DNA of 64,000 bases from G963665405 sp963665405 (lineage in GTDB: Bacteria > Chloroflexota > Dehalococcoidia > Lucifugimonadales > G963665405): contig CAXXUH010000004.1 of NCBI GenBank assembly GCA_963665405.2, positions 868,001 to 932,000 on the forward strand, written 5' to 3'. Within the stretch, counting starts at the first letter, position 1; the number at the start of each line of letters is the position of its first letter. The position numbers were made by a program, and so were the translations under genes. The notes beneath the pieces were generated by a model that was not told the DNA's origin, did not search any database, and worked only from the letters and a program-made list of their open reading frames with translations. Positions 15,649 through 24,706 of the stretch are shown in pieces.

Positions 15649-16947
15649 ATGGCCACCGACTTCGATCCGGACACCTCCCCAGAGCTCGACGTTCGGGTGC
15701 CGCCCCAGCTTGGCGGGATCGTCAAGTGGGGCCTGGCGGTCCTCGGCCTGATCCTCCTGTTCGTCTTCCTGTCGTTTCTCCGGTCCGTCTACACGGACTG
15801 GCTCTGGTTCGGCAACCTCGGATACAGGGGCGTCTTCGCAAAAATCCTGACCACGCGGGTGGTGCTCTTCTTCTCCGCGGCCGCCATCTTCGGTGCGCTC
15901 CTCTCCGCGAGCGTCTACGTTGCGGACCGGGTCTCCCGAGGACCGGAGACCGTGGCACTTCCCCAGGACGCCCTGGAGTTGCTGAGGCGGCTCGTCTTCT
16001 GGGGCACGATCGCCGTCATCGTGCTCGTGAGCGCCATCTTCGGGGCGGTGGCCGCCGGGAAGTGGGAGCTGTTCCTCAAGATCCTGAACTCGGTGCCGTT
16101 CGGCATCACCGACCCGGTCTACGACAAAGACCTCTCCTTCTACGTGTTCACGCTGCCGCTGTGGAGCTTCATACAGGGTTGGCTGCTCGGCGCGGCCATC
16201 GTGATCCTGCTGGCGACGCTGGGACGGCACTTCATGAACCTCAGTCTTCGAGGTCAGCGGTTCGCCCTCACCCCCGGGCTGAGCATCCACGTCTCCGTCA
16301 TCGCCGCCGTCCTGATGTTCATCATCGGCTTCGGACACTGGTTGGACCGGTGGGAGCTACTGCTGTCCGGGCAGGGAGCGGTATTCGGGGCGGCGTACAC
16401 GGATATCCACGCGCGGAAGCCGGCTCTCATGGTGCTGACCATCATCGCCGGTGGAAGCGGCGTGCTGATGCTCGTGAACGCCTATCTCGGGCAGATCAGG
16501 CTGCTGGTCGGGGCCGGGGTACTGTGGATCGTCATGGCGGTCATCCTCGGTGCTGCCTGGCCGGGACTGATGCAGCGGTTCAGCGTCACTCCCAACGAGT
16601 TCGTCAAGGAGGCGCCTTACATCGAGCGGAACATGGAGTTCACCCGTCGCGGGTTCGCTCTGGGAGACGACCGCGTTGAGGAGGTCTTCTTTCCCGTCGA
16701 GGCGACACTCACCGCCGACGTGGTGGTGGCCAATGCCCAGACCATCAACAACATAAGGCTCTGGGATCACGGTCCCCTGTCGAGCGTCTACCGGCAGATC
16801 CAGCTCATCCGGACCTACTACGACTTCATGGACGCCGACGTGGACCGGTACATCGTGGACGGGGAGTACCGCCAAGTCCTGCTGGCGGCCCGCGAGGTGG
16901 CCCCGGAGAAGCTGGAGCCGGAGTCGCAGACCTCGGGCTCGCCATGA
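15649..16947 (+). CDS. UPF0182 membrane protein, N-terminal portion of a split gene
   Basis: Residues 1-432 carry the seven or so membrane segments of UPF0182 proteins (for example VKWGLAVLGLILLFVFLSFL) and the conserved GYRGVFAKILTTRVVLFF, DPVYDKDLSFYVFTLPLW and PYIERNMEFTRRGFAL. The frame ends LEPESQTSGSP just where family members continue with QTWVN...YTHGYG. The rest of the protein is in the next frame (16944-18407). A deletion of roughly a dozen codons, not divisible by three, therefore separates the halves. UPF0182 proteins are about 900-1000 residues and have no established function. Start: ATG with GAGG upstream, ten bases after argB. Confidence 0.88.
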   Translation: MATDFDPDTSPELDVRVPPQLGGIVKWGLAVLGLILLFVFLSFLRSVYTDWLWFGNLGYRGVFAKILTTRVVLFFSAAAIFGALLSASVYVADRVSRGPETVALPQDALELLRRLVFWGTIAVIVLVSAIFGAVAAGKWELFLKILNSVPFGITDPVYDKDLSFYVFTLPLWSFIQGWLLGAAIVILLATLGRHFMNLSLRGQRFALTPGLSIHVSVIAAVLMFIIGFGHWLDRWELLLSGQGAVFGAAYTDIHARKPALMVLTIIAGGSGVLMLVNAYLGQIRLLVGAGVLWIVMAVILGAAWPGLMQRFSVTPNEFVKEAPYIERNMEFTRRGFALGDDRVEEVFFPVEATLTADVVVANAQTINNIRLWDHGPLSSVYRQIQLIRTYYDFMDADVDRYIVDGEYRQVLLAAREVAPEKLEPESQTSGSP

Positions 16948-18407
16948 GCCCCGTCACGGAGTTCACCCCCGAGGGGCGGCCCGAGTTTTTCGCCCGGGGC
17001 ATCCCCGCCGGGGGCATCATCCCCATCCAATCGTCGGAGCCGGGCCGGGAGCCGGAGACGGTGATCACGAACCCGAGGATCTACTACGGCGAGAACACCG
17101 TCCAGCACACCATCGTCAATACCAACACCGACGAGCTGGACTACCAGACGGCCGAAGGCGAGCTCTTCCGCACGAAGTACACGGGCGTCGGAGGGGTCCA
17201 GCTCAGCTCGCTGCTCAGGCGGATCGCGTTCGCCTGGCAGCTCACCGACCTGAACGTGCTGATCAGCGGCGAGATCACCGGCGAGAGCAGGATCCAGTAC
17301 CGGAGAGAGATACAGGAGCGCGTCAGGAGCGTCGCTCCGTTCCTGCTCCTGGACGAGGACCCCTACATGGTGGCGGCGGATGGCCGGCTCGTCTGGATGC
17401 AGGATGCGTATACGTACACCGACAGCTACCCGTACTCCGACCCCTCCGACGGCGACATTAACTACGTGCGCAACAGCGTGAAGGTCACGATCGACGCGTT
17501 CGACGGGACGGTGAAGCTGTACATCGCGGACCCCACGGACCCGATGGTCAGGACGTACGAGAAGATCTTCCCCGGCCTGTTCCTCCCGCTCGAGGAGATG
17601 CCCGCGACCCTTCTGGCGCACATCCGGTATCCGCTGGACCTCTTCAGCCTCCAGGTGGAGAAGTACGCCAAGTACCACATGCGGGACCCTCAGAACCTCT
17701 ACAACAACGAAGACCTGTGGGAGATCCCCAACGAGAAGTTTGGTCAGTCGGACGTTCTACAGCCAATCGAGCCGTACTACGTTATCATGAGGCTGCCGGG
17801 CGAAGAGCGCGAGGAGTTCGTCCTTCTTCTTCCGTACACACCCAACCAGCGGAAGAACATCGTCGGATGGCTTGCCGCCCGCAGCGACGGGGAGAACTAT
17901 GGCAAACTGGTCGCCTTCAGCTTCCCCAAGGACCGGCAGGTCGACGGTCCGGAGCAGATCGAGGCCAGGATCGACAACGACCCCGAGATATCGGCCTGGT
18001 TCACGCTCCGCTGCCAGGAGGGGTCGTTCTGCATCCGAGGGAATCTGCTCGTAATCCCGGTCGGCGAGAGCCTGCTGTTCGTCGAGCCCGTCTACATTCA
18101 GGCCGAGGGGGTGGAATTCCCCGAGCTGAAGCGGGTAATATTGGCCACCGGGGAGAGAGTGGTAATGGCAGGCTCCTTGTCGGAGGCGCTGACGCTGCTG
18201 GTCGGAGACACCGGGTCACGAGTCGCGGTGCCTGTCGATCGGGAGGAGGTGGAACCCGGCGAGCAAGCTCCGCCGGGCATCGGCATAGCCGCCGAGGTCG
18301 ACAGGCTGAGCGAGGCGCTGGGCGGCCTGAAGGGGAACATTACGGAGATCGAGGAGGCGCTGGAGCGCCTGACAGAGCTGCTGGGGCAGAGTTCGACAGG
18401 AGAGTAG
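16944..18407 (+). CDS. UPF0182 protein, C-terminal soluble portion of a split gene
   Basis: The 487 residues begin MSPVTEFTPEGRPEFFARGI, which in intact UPF0182 proteins follows the GYG motif directly; the codons just upstream in this frame (GLGLAM) match that motif. Further landmarks are NPRIYYGE, ELDYQTAEGE, DPYMVAADGRLVWMQDAYT and LPYTPNQRKNIVGWLAARSDG. The ATG overlaps the stop of the first half as ATGA, so coupled translation of two chains is possible and could keep function, but a missing stretch at the junction argues for damage. The C terminus is a coiled-coil-like helix ending LTELLGQSSTGE. argD follows after four bases. Confidence 0.88.
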   Translation: MSPVTEFTPEGRPEFFARGIPAGGIIPIQSSEPGREPETVITNPRIYYGENTVQHTIVNTNTDELDYQTAEGELFRTKYTGVGGVQLSSLLRRIAFAWQLTDLNVLISGEITGESRIQYRREIQERVRSVAPFLLLDEDPYMVAADGRLVWMQDAYTYTDSYPYSDPSDGDINYVRNSVKVTIDAFDGTVKLYIADPTDPMVRTYEKIFPGLFLPLEEMPATLLAHIRYPLDLFSLQVEKYAKYHMRDPQNLYNNEDLWEIPNEKFGQSDVLQPIEPYYVIMRLPGEEREEFVLLLPYTPNQRKNIVGWLAARSDGENYGKLVAFSFPKDRQVDGPEQIEARIDNDPEISAWFTLRCQEGSFCIRGNLLVIPVGESLLFVEPVYIQAEGVEFPELKRVILATGERVVMAGSLSEALTLLVGDTGSRVAVPVDREEVEPGEQAPPGIGIAAEVDRLSEALGGLKGNITEIEEALERLTELLGQSSTGE

Positions 18408-18411
18408 GACG

Positions 18412-19605
18412 ATGGCGACGGACTGGAAGGCGATCGAGAGCAAATACTACATGTACTGCGCCCGGAGGCAGCCGGTCGTCATCGTCCGAGGACAGGGTAC
18501 GAAGGTCTGGGACGACAACGGCAAGGAGTACCTGGACTTCACGTCCGGCTGGGCGGTCAACAACGTCGGTCACGCGAACCCCGTCATGGCCGAGGCCATC
18601 GCCGAGCAGGCCCGCACACTGGTTCAGACCTCCAACCAGTTCTACACGATCCCTCAGCTCCAGCTGGCGGAGATACTGGTCGAGAACAGCTGCCTGGACA
18701 AGATCTTCATCTGCAACAGCGGCGCGGAGGCGAACGAGGGGGCGGTCAAGCTCGCTCGCAAGTATGGCAAGACGAAGCGCGACGGCGCCTACGAGATCAT
18801 CACGGCGTTCGGCTCGTTCCACGGCAGAACGATGGGGATGCTGTCGGCGACCGGTCAGCCCAAATACCAGGAGACCTACCAGCCGATACTCCCAGGCTTC
18901 AGCTACGTCGAGTACGACGACGTCGACGCCGTCAAATCGGCCACGACCGACAAGACCGTGGCGGTGATGGTGGAGCCGGTCCAGGGGGAGGGCGGCGTGA
19001 ATATCCCGTCTCCGGGCTATTTCAAGGCGGTCCGGCAGTGGTGTGACGAGAGGGGGCTGCTGCTGATCCTCGACGAGGTCCAGACCGGTCTGGGCCGGCT
19101 CGGCACGCTGTTCGGCTACCAGAGCTTCGACGTGGAGCCCGACATCATGACGCTGGCCAAGGGACTGGGGGGTGGGGTGCCGATCGGCGCCTTTCTCGCC
19201 AAGGAGCACGCCGCGGTCTTCGTGCCCGGCGATCACGGCTCGACGTTCGGCGGCAACGTCCTGACGTGCGCCGCCGCCCACGCGTCGACCAGGTACATCC
19301 TCGACAACGACCTGCCGAGCCAGGCCCGGAACATGGGTCAGCGCCTCAGGGACGGGCTCGAATCGCTGCGGAAGAACCACGAGTTCATATCAGACGTCAG
19401 AGGAATGGGCCTGCTCCAGGCCCTGGAGTTCAACTCGGAGATGTCGCCCGCCGTCGTCGCTGCGTGCAACGACCTCGGCCTGCTGCTCAACCCGCTGCGT
19501 CCCATCGCGATCCGGCTGATGCCGCCCCTTACCGTCACCGAGGACGAGATAGATCGTGCCCTGGAGATTCTGGAAGAGGGACTGATCCGGGCCGTGAAGG
19601 GGTGA
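18412..19605 (+). CDS. argD: Acetylornithine aminotransferase (class III)
   Basis: A PLP enzyme that makes N-acetylornithine from the semialdehyde with glutamate as donor. Seen are YLDFTSGWAVNNVGHANP, the pyridine-ring region CNSGAEANEGAVKLARKYG, LILDEVQTGLGRLG (Asp binding the PLP nitrogen), the Schiff-base Lys in DIMTLAKGLGGGVPIGA, and STFGGNVLTCAA. Length 397 residues is typical. AGGAGAG precedes the ATG. Position between argB and argG supports the arginine role over a generic omega-aminotransferase. The gene is followed by family A repeats. Confidence 0.92.
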   Translation: MATDWKAIESKYYMYCARRQPVVIVRGQGTKVWDDNGKEYLDFTSGWAVNNVGHANPVMAEAIAEQARTLVQTSNQFYTIPQLQLAEILVENSCLDKIFICNSGAEANEGAVKLARKYGKTKRDGAYEIITAFGSFHGRTMGMLSATGQPKYQETYQPILPGFSYVEYDDVDAVKSATTDKTVAVMVEPVQGEGGVNIPSPGYFKAVRQWCDERGLLLILDEVQTGLGRLGTLFGYQSFDVEPDIMTLAKGLGGGVPIGAFLAKEHAAVFVPGDHGSTFGGNVLTCAAAHASTRYILDNDLPSQARNMGQRLRDGLESLRKNHEFISDVRGMGLLQALEFNSEMSPAVVAACNDLGLLLNPLRPIAIRLMPPLTVTEDEIDRALEILEEGLIRAVKG

Positions 19606-19644
19606 GGGGGTGGGGTGTGGGGTACAGGGTTCGGGGTACAGGGA

Positions 19645-19792
19645 GTGCAGAGGGGCGAAGCCCCTTTGCTGGGAGTCTGAGGGTGTCCCTCAGAAATCAT
19701 ACACCTCTCTATGATGGGGTGGGGCTCGATCCGGCGTAGGCACGGGAGGCCCTCTGCCTCCCCAGACTCTTCGCTGCGGCTCAGAATGACAA
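19645..19792 (+). repeat. Family A repeat, full composite form
   Basis: Order: GTGCAGAGGGGCGAAGCCCC, TTTGCTGGGAGTCTGAGGGT, GTCCCTCAG, AATCATACACCTCTCT, GGGGTGGGGC, GGAGGCCCTCTGCCTCC, then CCCAGACTCTTCGCTGCGGC and TCAGAATGAC. The same order, usually reversed, recurs at 35605, 41626 and 43065. Confidence 0.8.
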
Positions 19793-19828
19793 TCGGCAGG
19801 TTGCCGCCCCACCTGGCGGGATCATCAA

Positions 19829-19876
19829 ACACGGGGAGTGCAGACCCCGACAAGTCGGGATTGCCGGGAATCTGAG
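19829..19876 (+). repeat. Family A repeat, short copy with alternative hairpin
   Basis: GTGCAGACCCCGACAAGTCGGG replaces the usual GGGGC/GCCCC hairpin but is again self-complementary (CCCGAC/GTCGGG), followed by TTGCCGGGAATCTGAGG. It lies 24 bases before the argG start. Confidence 0.7.
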
Positions 19877-19899
19877 GACCGTGCTAGGGAGCTAGAAGC

Positions 19900-21165
19900 T
19901 TGCGGTGGACTGAGCTCAAAGAAAAGAACGTGACCGCCGTCGCGGGAGCGGTGTCCGGCGGGCTCGATAGCTGCACGGTCGTCCACTGGCTGAGCAGCAA
20001 GGGGTTCACGGTCCACGCCTACGTGGTGGACCTGGGCCAGCCCGACGAGGAGAGCCTGGACGGCGTCCGGGACCGGATGCTCGGTTGTGGCGCTCTGGCG
20101 GCCGACGTCGTCCCGGGGCGGGATGCGCTGGCCGAGGCCGGCCTCAAGACGATCCAGGCACAGGCGCGGTACGAGGGCGGATACTGGAACACGACCGCGA
20201 TCGCCCGCCCCATCATCGTCGAATCGATAATGCCTGAACTCCAGAAGCGCGGCCTCGGGGTCCTGTTCCACGGCGCCACGGGGCGCGGAAACGACCAGGT
20301 CAGGTTCCAGCTCGCGTCCAACATGCTGGACCCGAGCCTCGAGATCTATGCCCCGTGGAGGGATCCGGAGTTCGTGTCGGAGTTCCCCGGCCGGCAGCAG
20401 ATGATCGACTACTGCCAGGCGAACGGCCTGCCGATAAAGCCCCGGGGAGAGGCCCGCTACTCGACCGACGCGAACCTCCTGGGCCTGACCCACGAGGCCG
20501 GAGACCTGGAGGACGTGGCGATCCCTCCAGACTTCGTTGAGCCGGGGATGGGGGTCTGGCCGTGGCATGCTCCCGACGAGCCCGAGTCGGTGACGATCCG
20601 CTGGGAGGCGGGCCTCCCCACGGCTCTGAACGGGCTGAGTCTGGAGATCGCCGAGATGTTCACGGAGGCGAACGCGCTGGGAGGCAGGCACGGGGCCGGC
20701 ATCGGGACCCACGTGGTCGAGAATCGCTTCGTGGGGGTCAAGTCCAGGGGGATATACGAGGCGCCCGGCATGGAGCTGCTGGGCCGGTCGTACGAGTATC
20801 TGCTCCAGTTCATACTCGACCGGAGGGCGCGGGAGCTGTTCGAGGTTCTGTCGTCGGTGATCAGCCTCCAGATCTATCAGGGGTACTCGATGGACCTGGC
20901 AACGTCCGCCGCCGAGGCGGCCATCGCACCCATGAGCCGCCTGGCGACCGGAACGATCAGGGTCCGGCTCTACAAGGGCGGAGTCTACTTCGAGTCGGCG
21001 GAGGACACCCCCGAGGCGATGCCGGCGTCGCTGTACACGGACGACTCCTCGATGGAGGCCGGTGGGTCCTACGACCACGCCGACGCGGAGGGGTTCATGA
21101 AGGTTCTGGGCGTGTCTGCCAAGAACTTCGGCACCAGGCAGCTGCCGAAGCTGAAACAAGACTAG
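19900..21165 (+). CDS. argG: Argininosuccinate synthase
   Basis: Condenses citrulline and aspartate using ATP. The PP-loop is AVSGGLDSCTVV near residue 18. Further family blocks are YEGGYWNTTAIARP, GATGRGNDQVRFQL, TDANLLGLTHEAGDLED and ENRFVGVKSRGIYEAPG. At 421 residues it is normal length. The start is TTG at 19900 with AGGGAG nine bases upstream; the PP-loop position fits this start. Preceded and followed by family A repeats rather than by tightly packed genes, so expression may be separate from argJ-argD. Confidence 0.95.
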   Translation: MRWTELKEKNVTAVAGAVSGGLDSCTVVHWLSSKGFTVHAYVVDLGQPDEESLDGVRDRMLGCGALAADVVPGRDALAEAGLKTIQAQARYEGGYWNTTAIARPIIVESIMPELQKRGLGVLFHGATGRGNDQVRFQLASNMLDPSLEIYAPWRDPEFVSEFPGRQQMIDYCQANGLPIKPRGEARYSTDANLLGLTHEAGDLEDVAIPPDFVEPGMGVWPWHAPDEPESVTIRWEAGLPTALNGLSLEIAEMFTEANALGGRHGAGIGTHVVENRFVGVKSRGIYEAPGMELLGRSYEYLLQFILDRRARELFEVLSSVISLQIYQGYSMDLATSAAEAAIAPMSRLATGTIRVRLYKGGVYFESAEDTPEAMPASLYTDDSSMEAGGSYDHADAEGFMKVLGVSAKNFGTRQLPKLKQD

Positions 21166-21186
21166 CGTCCCAGCCCTCGACGAACA

Positions 21187-21382
21187 TGGGAAGTGCAGAG
21201 GGCGAAGCCCCTATGCCGGTCCTTCCGCGGAAGGATGAGCGTGTCCCTCAGAAAACTGATCTCCCCTCCCAGCAGGGATGATGAAATGCGGGGTGTGCAG
21301 ATGGGCGATGCCCCTCTGCCGGGAGTCTGAGGGTGCCCCTCGGAAAACTGATTTCCCCTCCCTGGAGGGGTGGGGCCGAGCG
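21187..21382 (+). repeat. Two family A repeats between argG and the acyl-CoA dehydrogenase gene
   Basis: Copy 1 (21187-21270): GTGCAGAGGGCGAAGCCCC, then a CCTTCCGCGGAAGG hairpin (variant shared with 7352) and GTGTCCCTCAG. Copy 2 (21291-21382): GTGCAGATGGGCGATGCCCC, GGGAGTCTGAGGGTGCCCCTC and CCCCTCCCTGGAGGGG. The second ends about 40 bases before the next start. Confidence 0.75.
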
Positions 21383-21422
21383 CCAGAGGGAGAAGGGCGT
21401 TCCAGCTGGGACGACCGCCGTG

Positions 21423-22583
21423 ATGACATCCACCACGACAACCGAGACCCGAAACCAGATCGTGCGCCTGGTCCGCGACTTCGTCAAGCGCGAGGTCGAG
21501 CCAGTGGCGGCCGAGTACGACCGCGACGACACCTACCCCGCCGAACTAGTCGAGAGCATGAAGAGCCTCGGCCTCTTCGGGATCACCATTCCCCAGGAGT
21601 ACGGCGGCCTCGGCCTCGACCACACCTCCTTCGCGATGATTTTCGAGGAGCTGAGCAAGGGCTGGATGAGCCTTACCGGCGTCATCGGGACCCACCACGT
21701 TGCGGCTTCGATCGTCAACAGGTTCGGCACCGAGGAGCAGAGGCGCCGTCTCCTTCCGAGGATGGCGGCGGGCGAGGCCAGGGGAGGGCTTGCGCTGACC
21801 GAGCCCGACGCGGGGAGCGACGTCCAGGCCATCGAGACCACGGCCGAGAGGGACGGCGACGACTATGTCATCAACGGCAGCAAGCTGTTCATAACGAACG
21901 CCGTCCACGGCAACACCTTCGCCGTGCTTGCGAAGACCGACACCGAGGCTCAGCCTCGCCACCGCGGGATCAGCTGTTTTATCGTCGAGAAGCCGGCGGG
22001 CGGCCTGACGGTCGGCCGGAAACTGGACAAGCTCGGCTACAGAGGTATCGACACGGGCGAGCTGGTGTTCCAGGACTGCCGGGTCCCACTTGGCAGCCTG
22101 GTCGGCGGCGAGGAGGGCAAGGGATTCGCGCAGGTGATGAGCGGGCTGGAGAGGGGCCGCATCAACGTGGCCGCCAGGGCAGTGGGCGTCGCCACCGCGG
22201 CCTTCGAGGCCGCGATCCGGTATGCTCAACAGCGTCACACCTTCGGGGTCCCTATCGCAAAGCACCAGACCATCCAGATCAAGCTCGCCGATATGGCGAC
22301 CAAGATTCGTGCGGCGCGCCTGCTGACGTATGACGCCGCCGAGGCCGCCGACGCCGGCCGGCGCGCGGATCTGGAGGCAGGTATGGCCAAGCTGTTCGCC
22401 AGCGAGGTCTGCGCCGAAGTGACGATGGAGGCTATGCGCATCCACGGGGGCTACGGCTACGTCAAGGACTACCCCGTCGAGCGCTACTACCGCGACGCAC
22501 CTCTGATGATGATAGGAGAGGGGACGAACGAGATCCTGCGTCTGGTCATCGCCCGCCGCCTGCTGGAGCAGTTTCAGGTATGA
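21423..22583 (+). CDS. Acyl-CoA dehydrogenase
   Basis: The 386-residue product has the three-domain layout of acyl-CoA dehydrogenases, FAD enzymes that oxidise acyl-CoA to enoyl-CoA. Visible are LTEPDAGSDVQAI (FAD/acyl contact), GSKLFITNA, YAQQRHTFGVPIAKHQTIQI (FAD binding across the dimer), IHGGYGYVKDYPVER and IGEGTNEILRLVIARRLL, whose Glu is at the usual catalytic-base position. Substrate chain length cannot be told. ATG 21423 fits the N terminus of the family; an in-frame GTG precedes it directly. A MaoC-type hydratase gene lies downstream, a sensible partner for the next beta-oxidation-like step. Confidence 0.93.
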   Translation: MTSTTTTETRNQIVRLVRDFVKREVEPVAAEYDRDDTYPAELVESMKSLGLFGITIPQEYGGLGLDHTSFAMIFEELSKGWMSLTGVIGTHHVAASIVNRFGTEEQRRRLLPRMAAGEARGGLALTEPDAGSDVQAIETTAERDGDDYVINGSKLFITNAVHGNTFAVLAKTDTEAQPRHRGISCFIVEKPAGGLTVGRKLDKLGYRGIDTGELVFQDCRVPLGSLVGGEEGKGFAQVMSGLERGRINVAARAVGVATAAFEAAIRYAQQRHTFGVPIAKHQTIQIKLADMATKIRAARLLTYDAAEAADAGRRADLEAGMAKLFASEVCAEVTMEAMRIHGGYGYVKDYPVERYYRDAPLMMIGEGTNEILRLVIARRLLEQFQV

Positions 22584-22649
22584 TCTGCTGACGGGGACGG
22601 AGCTGCGGCGCGTGTAGGGGCGCACGGCTGTGGGCCCTGGCAGGATGGT

Positions 22650-22840
22650 GAAGTACGGGGTGGACAGGTCCCGACGAGTCGGGATTGCGAGGAGTCTGAA
22701 GGTGTCCTTAAGAACACCGATCTCCCGTCTCGGGCAGGATGATGAAAATGGGGTGTGCAGATCCCGACAAGTCGGGATTGCGAGGAGTCTGAGGGTGTGC
22801 CTCAGTTACTAACCCCTCCTCCAGTGGGGAGGGGCATGAG
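22650..22840 (+). repeat. Two family A repeats with the alternative TCCCGAC hairpin
   Basis: Copy 1 has GGTCCCGACGAGTCGGGATT and copy 2 (from 22758) has GATCCCGACAAGTCGGGATT in place of the GGGGC/GCCCC hairpin. Both continue GCGAGGAGTCTGA-GGTGT. Copy 1 has also changed its second hairpin (AAGGTGTCCTT), again keeping complementarity. Confidence 0.8.
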
Positions 22841-22849
22841 CAGGGAGCG

Positions 22850-23320
22850 ATGATCCACGACAGACGAGACACGTTCGGAGGGTACCTCGAGGACTTCAAG
22901 CCCGGTGACGTGTTCCGACACTGGCCCGGTAAGACGATCACCGAGGCCGACAACCATATCTTCTCACTGATAACGATGAATACGAACCCGCTTCACATCG
23001 ACGCGGCCTACATGGCCGAGCACCAGCATGGACAGATCCTGGTGAACGGCGTGCTGGTCATGGCGCTGGTCGTGGGCATGAGCGTCGGGGACACGTCGGG
23101 CAAGGCGGTCGCGAACCTGGAGTACGAGCGTGTGACCCACGAAGGCCCCGTCTTTCAGGGGGACACGATCTACGCAGAGAGCGAGATCCTGGAGGTCCGC
23201 GAGTCGAAGAGCCGTCCCGACAGGGGTATCGTGTATCTGGAGAGCCGCGGTTTCAACCAGCGCAAGGAGCGGGTGCTGACGCTGCGCCGCCGCTTCCTCG
23301 TGCAGAAGCGCAAGGTGTAA
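22850..23320 (+). CDS. MaoC family (R)-hydratase/dehydratase
   Basis: A 156-residue single hot-dog domain. YLEDFKPGDVFRHWPGKTIT opens the fold and ADNHIFSLITMNTNPLHIDA contains the hydratase-2 motif with catalytic Asp/Asn and His (the x-D/T-N-P-x-H segment). It resembles mesaconyl-CoA or enoyl-CoA hydratases that add water across the acyl double bond. GGGAG sits six bases before the ATG. It could work after the acyl-CoA dehydrogenase encoded upstream; argH starts six bases downstream, so the two are co-transcribed. Confidence 0.88.
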   Translation: MIHDRRDTFGGYLEDFKPGDVFRHWPGKTITEADNHIFSLITMNTNPLHIDAAYMAEHQHGQILVNGVLVMALVVGMSVGDTSGKAVANLEYERVTHEGPVFQGDTIYAESEILEVRESKSRPDRGIVYLESRGFNQRKERVLTLRRRFLVQKRKV

Positions 23321-23326
23321 CCGCCG

Positions 23327-24706
23327 ATGAGCGATTTGGCAGGGGGCTCGGGCGCCGGCGGTACACTCGAGGGCTACACCGTATCGATCCACTACGACCG
23401 GCGGCTATACAGGCACGACGTCGCCGGATCGATCGTTCACGCCCGGATGCTCGCCCGGCAAGGCATCATCGCCCAACCGGAGGCGGACCGGATCGTCGAC
23501 GGTCTCGAGCAGATCCGCGACGAGATCGAGGGCGAAAGCTTCCCTTGGAAGGCGGAGCTCGAAGACATCCACATGAACGTTGAGAGCCGTCTGTTCGAGA
23601 AGATCGGCGAGGTCGCGGGCAAGCTCCACACGGGGCGGTCGCGCAACGACCAGGTTGCGCTGGACGTGCGCCTGTACGTCAAGGAGGTCATCGGCGAGGT
23701 CCTCGAAGCGGTCCGGGGTCTCCGGGCGGCGCTTGTCGGGGCCGCCGAGGCCAACGCCGATACGATCATGCCCGGCTACACACACCTCCAGCGGGCCCAG
23801 CCGGTCCTGTTCGGCCACCACATGATGGCCTACTTCGAGATGCTGAGCAGGGATGCCGAGCGGTTCCGTCAGGCGCGGGGAAGGGCCGACGTCATGCCGT
23901 TGGGAAGCGGCTCGCTGGCCGGAATTCCGTACCCGGTGGACCGGGAGTTCGTCGCTCGGGAACTAGGGTTTGGAAAAATCTCGGCGAACAGCATGGACGC
24001 GGTTTCAGACCGTGACTTTCTTCTCGATTTCCACGCCGCCGCCGCCACGTGCATGATGCACCTCTCGCGCCTCGCCGAGGAGCTTGTCATCTGGTCCACG
24101 GAGGAGTTCGGCTTCGTACGCCTGAGCGACGAGCTGACCACCGGCAGCAGCATGATGCCCCAGAAGCGCAACCCGGACTACGCCGAGATCGCCAGAGGGA
24201 AGACCGGGCGCGTCTACGGCCATCTATTCGGTCTGCTGACTCTGCTGAAGGGCCTGCCTCTGACCTACAACCGCGACCTCCAGGAGGACAAGGAGGGTCT
24301 CTTCGACACAGTCGACACGCTCCTCCCCACCCTGGCCGCCTTCACCGCCATGATCTCGACGATGCAGGTCTGCGGCGATCGGATGACGGAAGCGGCGCGG
24401 AGCGGCTACGCCCTGGCAACCGACATCGCCGACTACCTGGCTGGCAAGGGCATGCCCTTCAGAGAGGCGCACGGCGTCGTCGCCCGGCTGTCGTCCCATG
24501 CTGCCGACTCCGGCCGCCGCTTCGACGAGCTGACCCTCGACGAGTATCGAGGCTTCTCGCCCCTGTTCGACGACGATGTCCTCCGGATAGGCGTTCGGTC
24601 CTCGGTCGAGGCGCGGGAGGGCATCGGCGGCACGGCGACGCCGAGAGTGCTCCAGGCGATCGCTGACGCGAAGGACGTCCTGGAGGCCGAGCATGCCGGC
24701 GACTAG
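23327..24706 (+). CDS. argH: Argininosuccinate lyase
   Basis: Last step of arginine synthesis, splitting argininosuccinate to arginine and fumarate. Conserved blocks: VESRLFEKIGEVAGKLHTGR, SRNDQVALDVRLYVK, GYTHLQRAQPVLFGHH (catalytic His region) and the superfamily signature GSSMMPQKRNPDYAE. Length 459 is typical. The ATG is six bases after the MaoC gene and the 3' end overlaps rpe by 14 bases, so this is an operon of unrelated functions. Confidence 0.95.
   Translation: MSDLAGGSGAGGTLEGYTVSIHYDRRLYRHDVAGSIVHARMLARQGIIAQPEADRIVDGLEQIRDEIEGESFPWKAELEDIHMNVESRLFEKIGEVAGKLHTGRSRNDQVALDVRLYVKEVIGEVLEAVRGLRAALVGAAEANADTIMPGYTHLQRAQPVLFGHHMMAYFEMLSRDAERFRQARGRADVMPLGSGSLAGIPYPVDREFVARELGFGKISANSMDAVSDRDFLLDFHAAAATCMMHLSRLAEELVIWSTEEFGFVRLSDELTTGSSMMPQKRNPDYAEIARGKTGRVYGHLFGLLTLLKGLPLTYNRDLQEDKEGLFDTVDTLLPTLAAFTAMISTMQVCGDRMTEAARSGYALATDIADYLAGKGMPFREAHGVVARLSSHAADSGRRFDELTLDEYRGFSPLFDDDVLRIGVRSSVEAREGIGGTATPRVLQAIADAKDVLEAEHAGD

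Noticed and set aside
14797..16338. Long antisense ORF over argB and the UPF0182 gene
   Set aside because: It is opposite two well-supported genes and its composition (Asp/Glu/Arg/His-rich) is typical of a GC-rich shadow frame.
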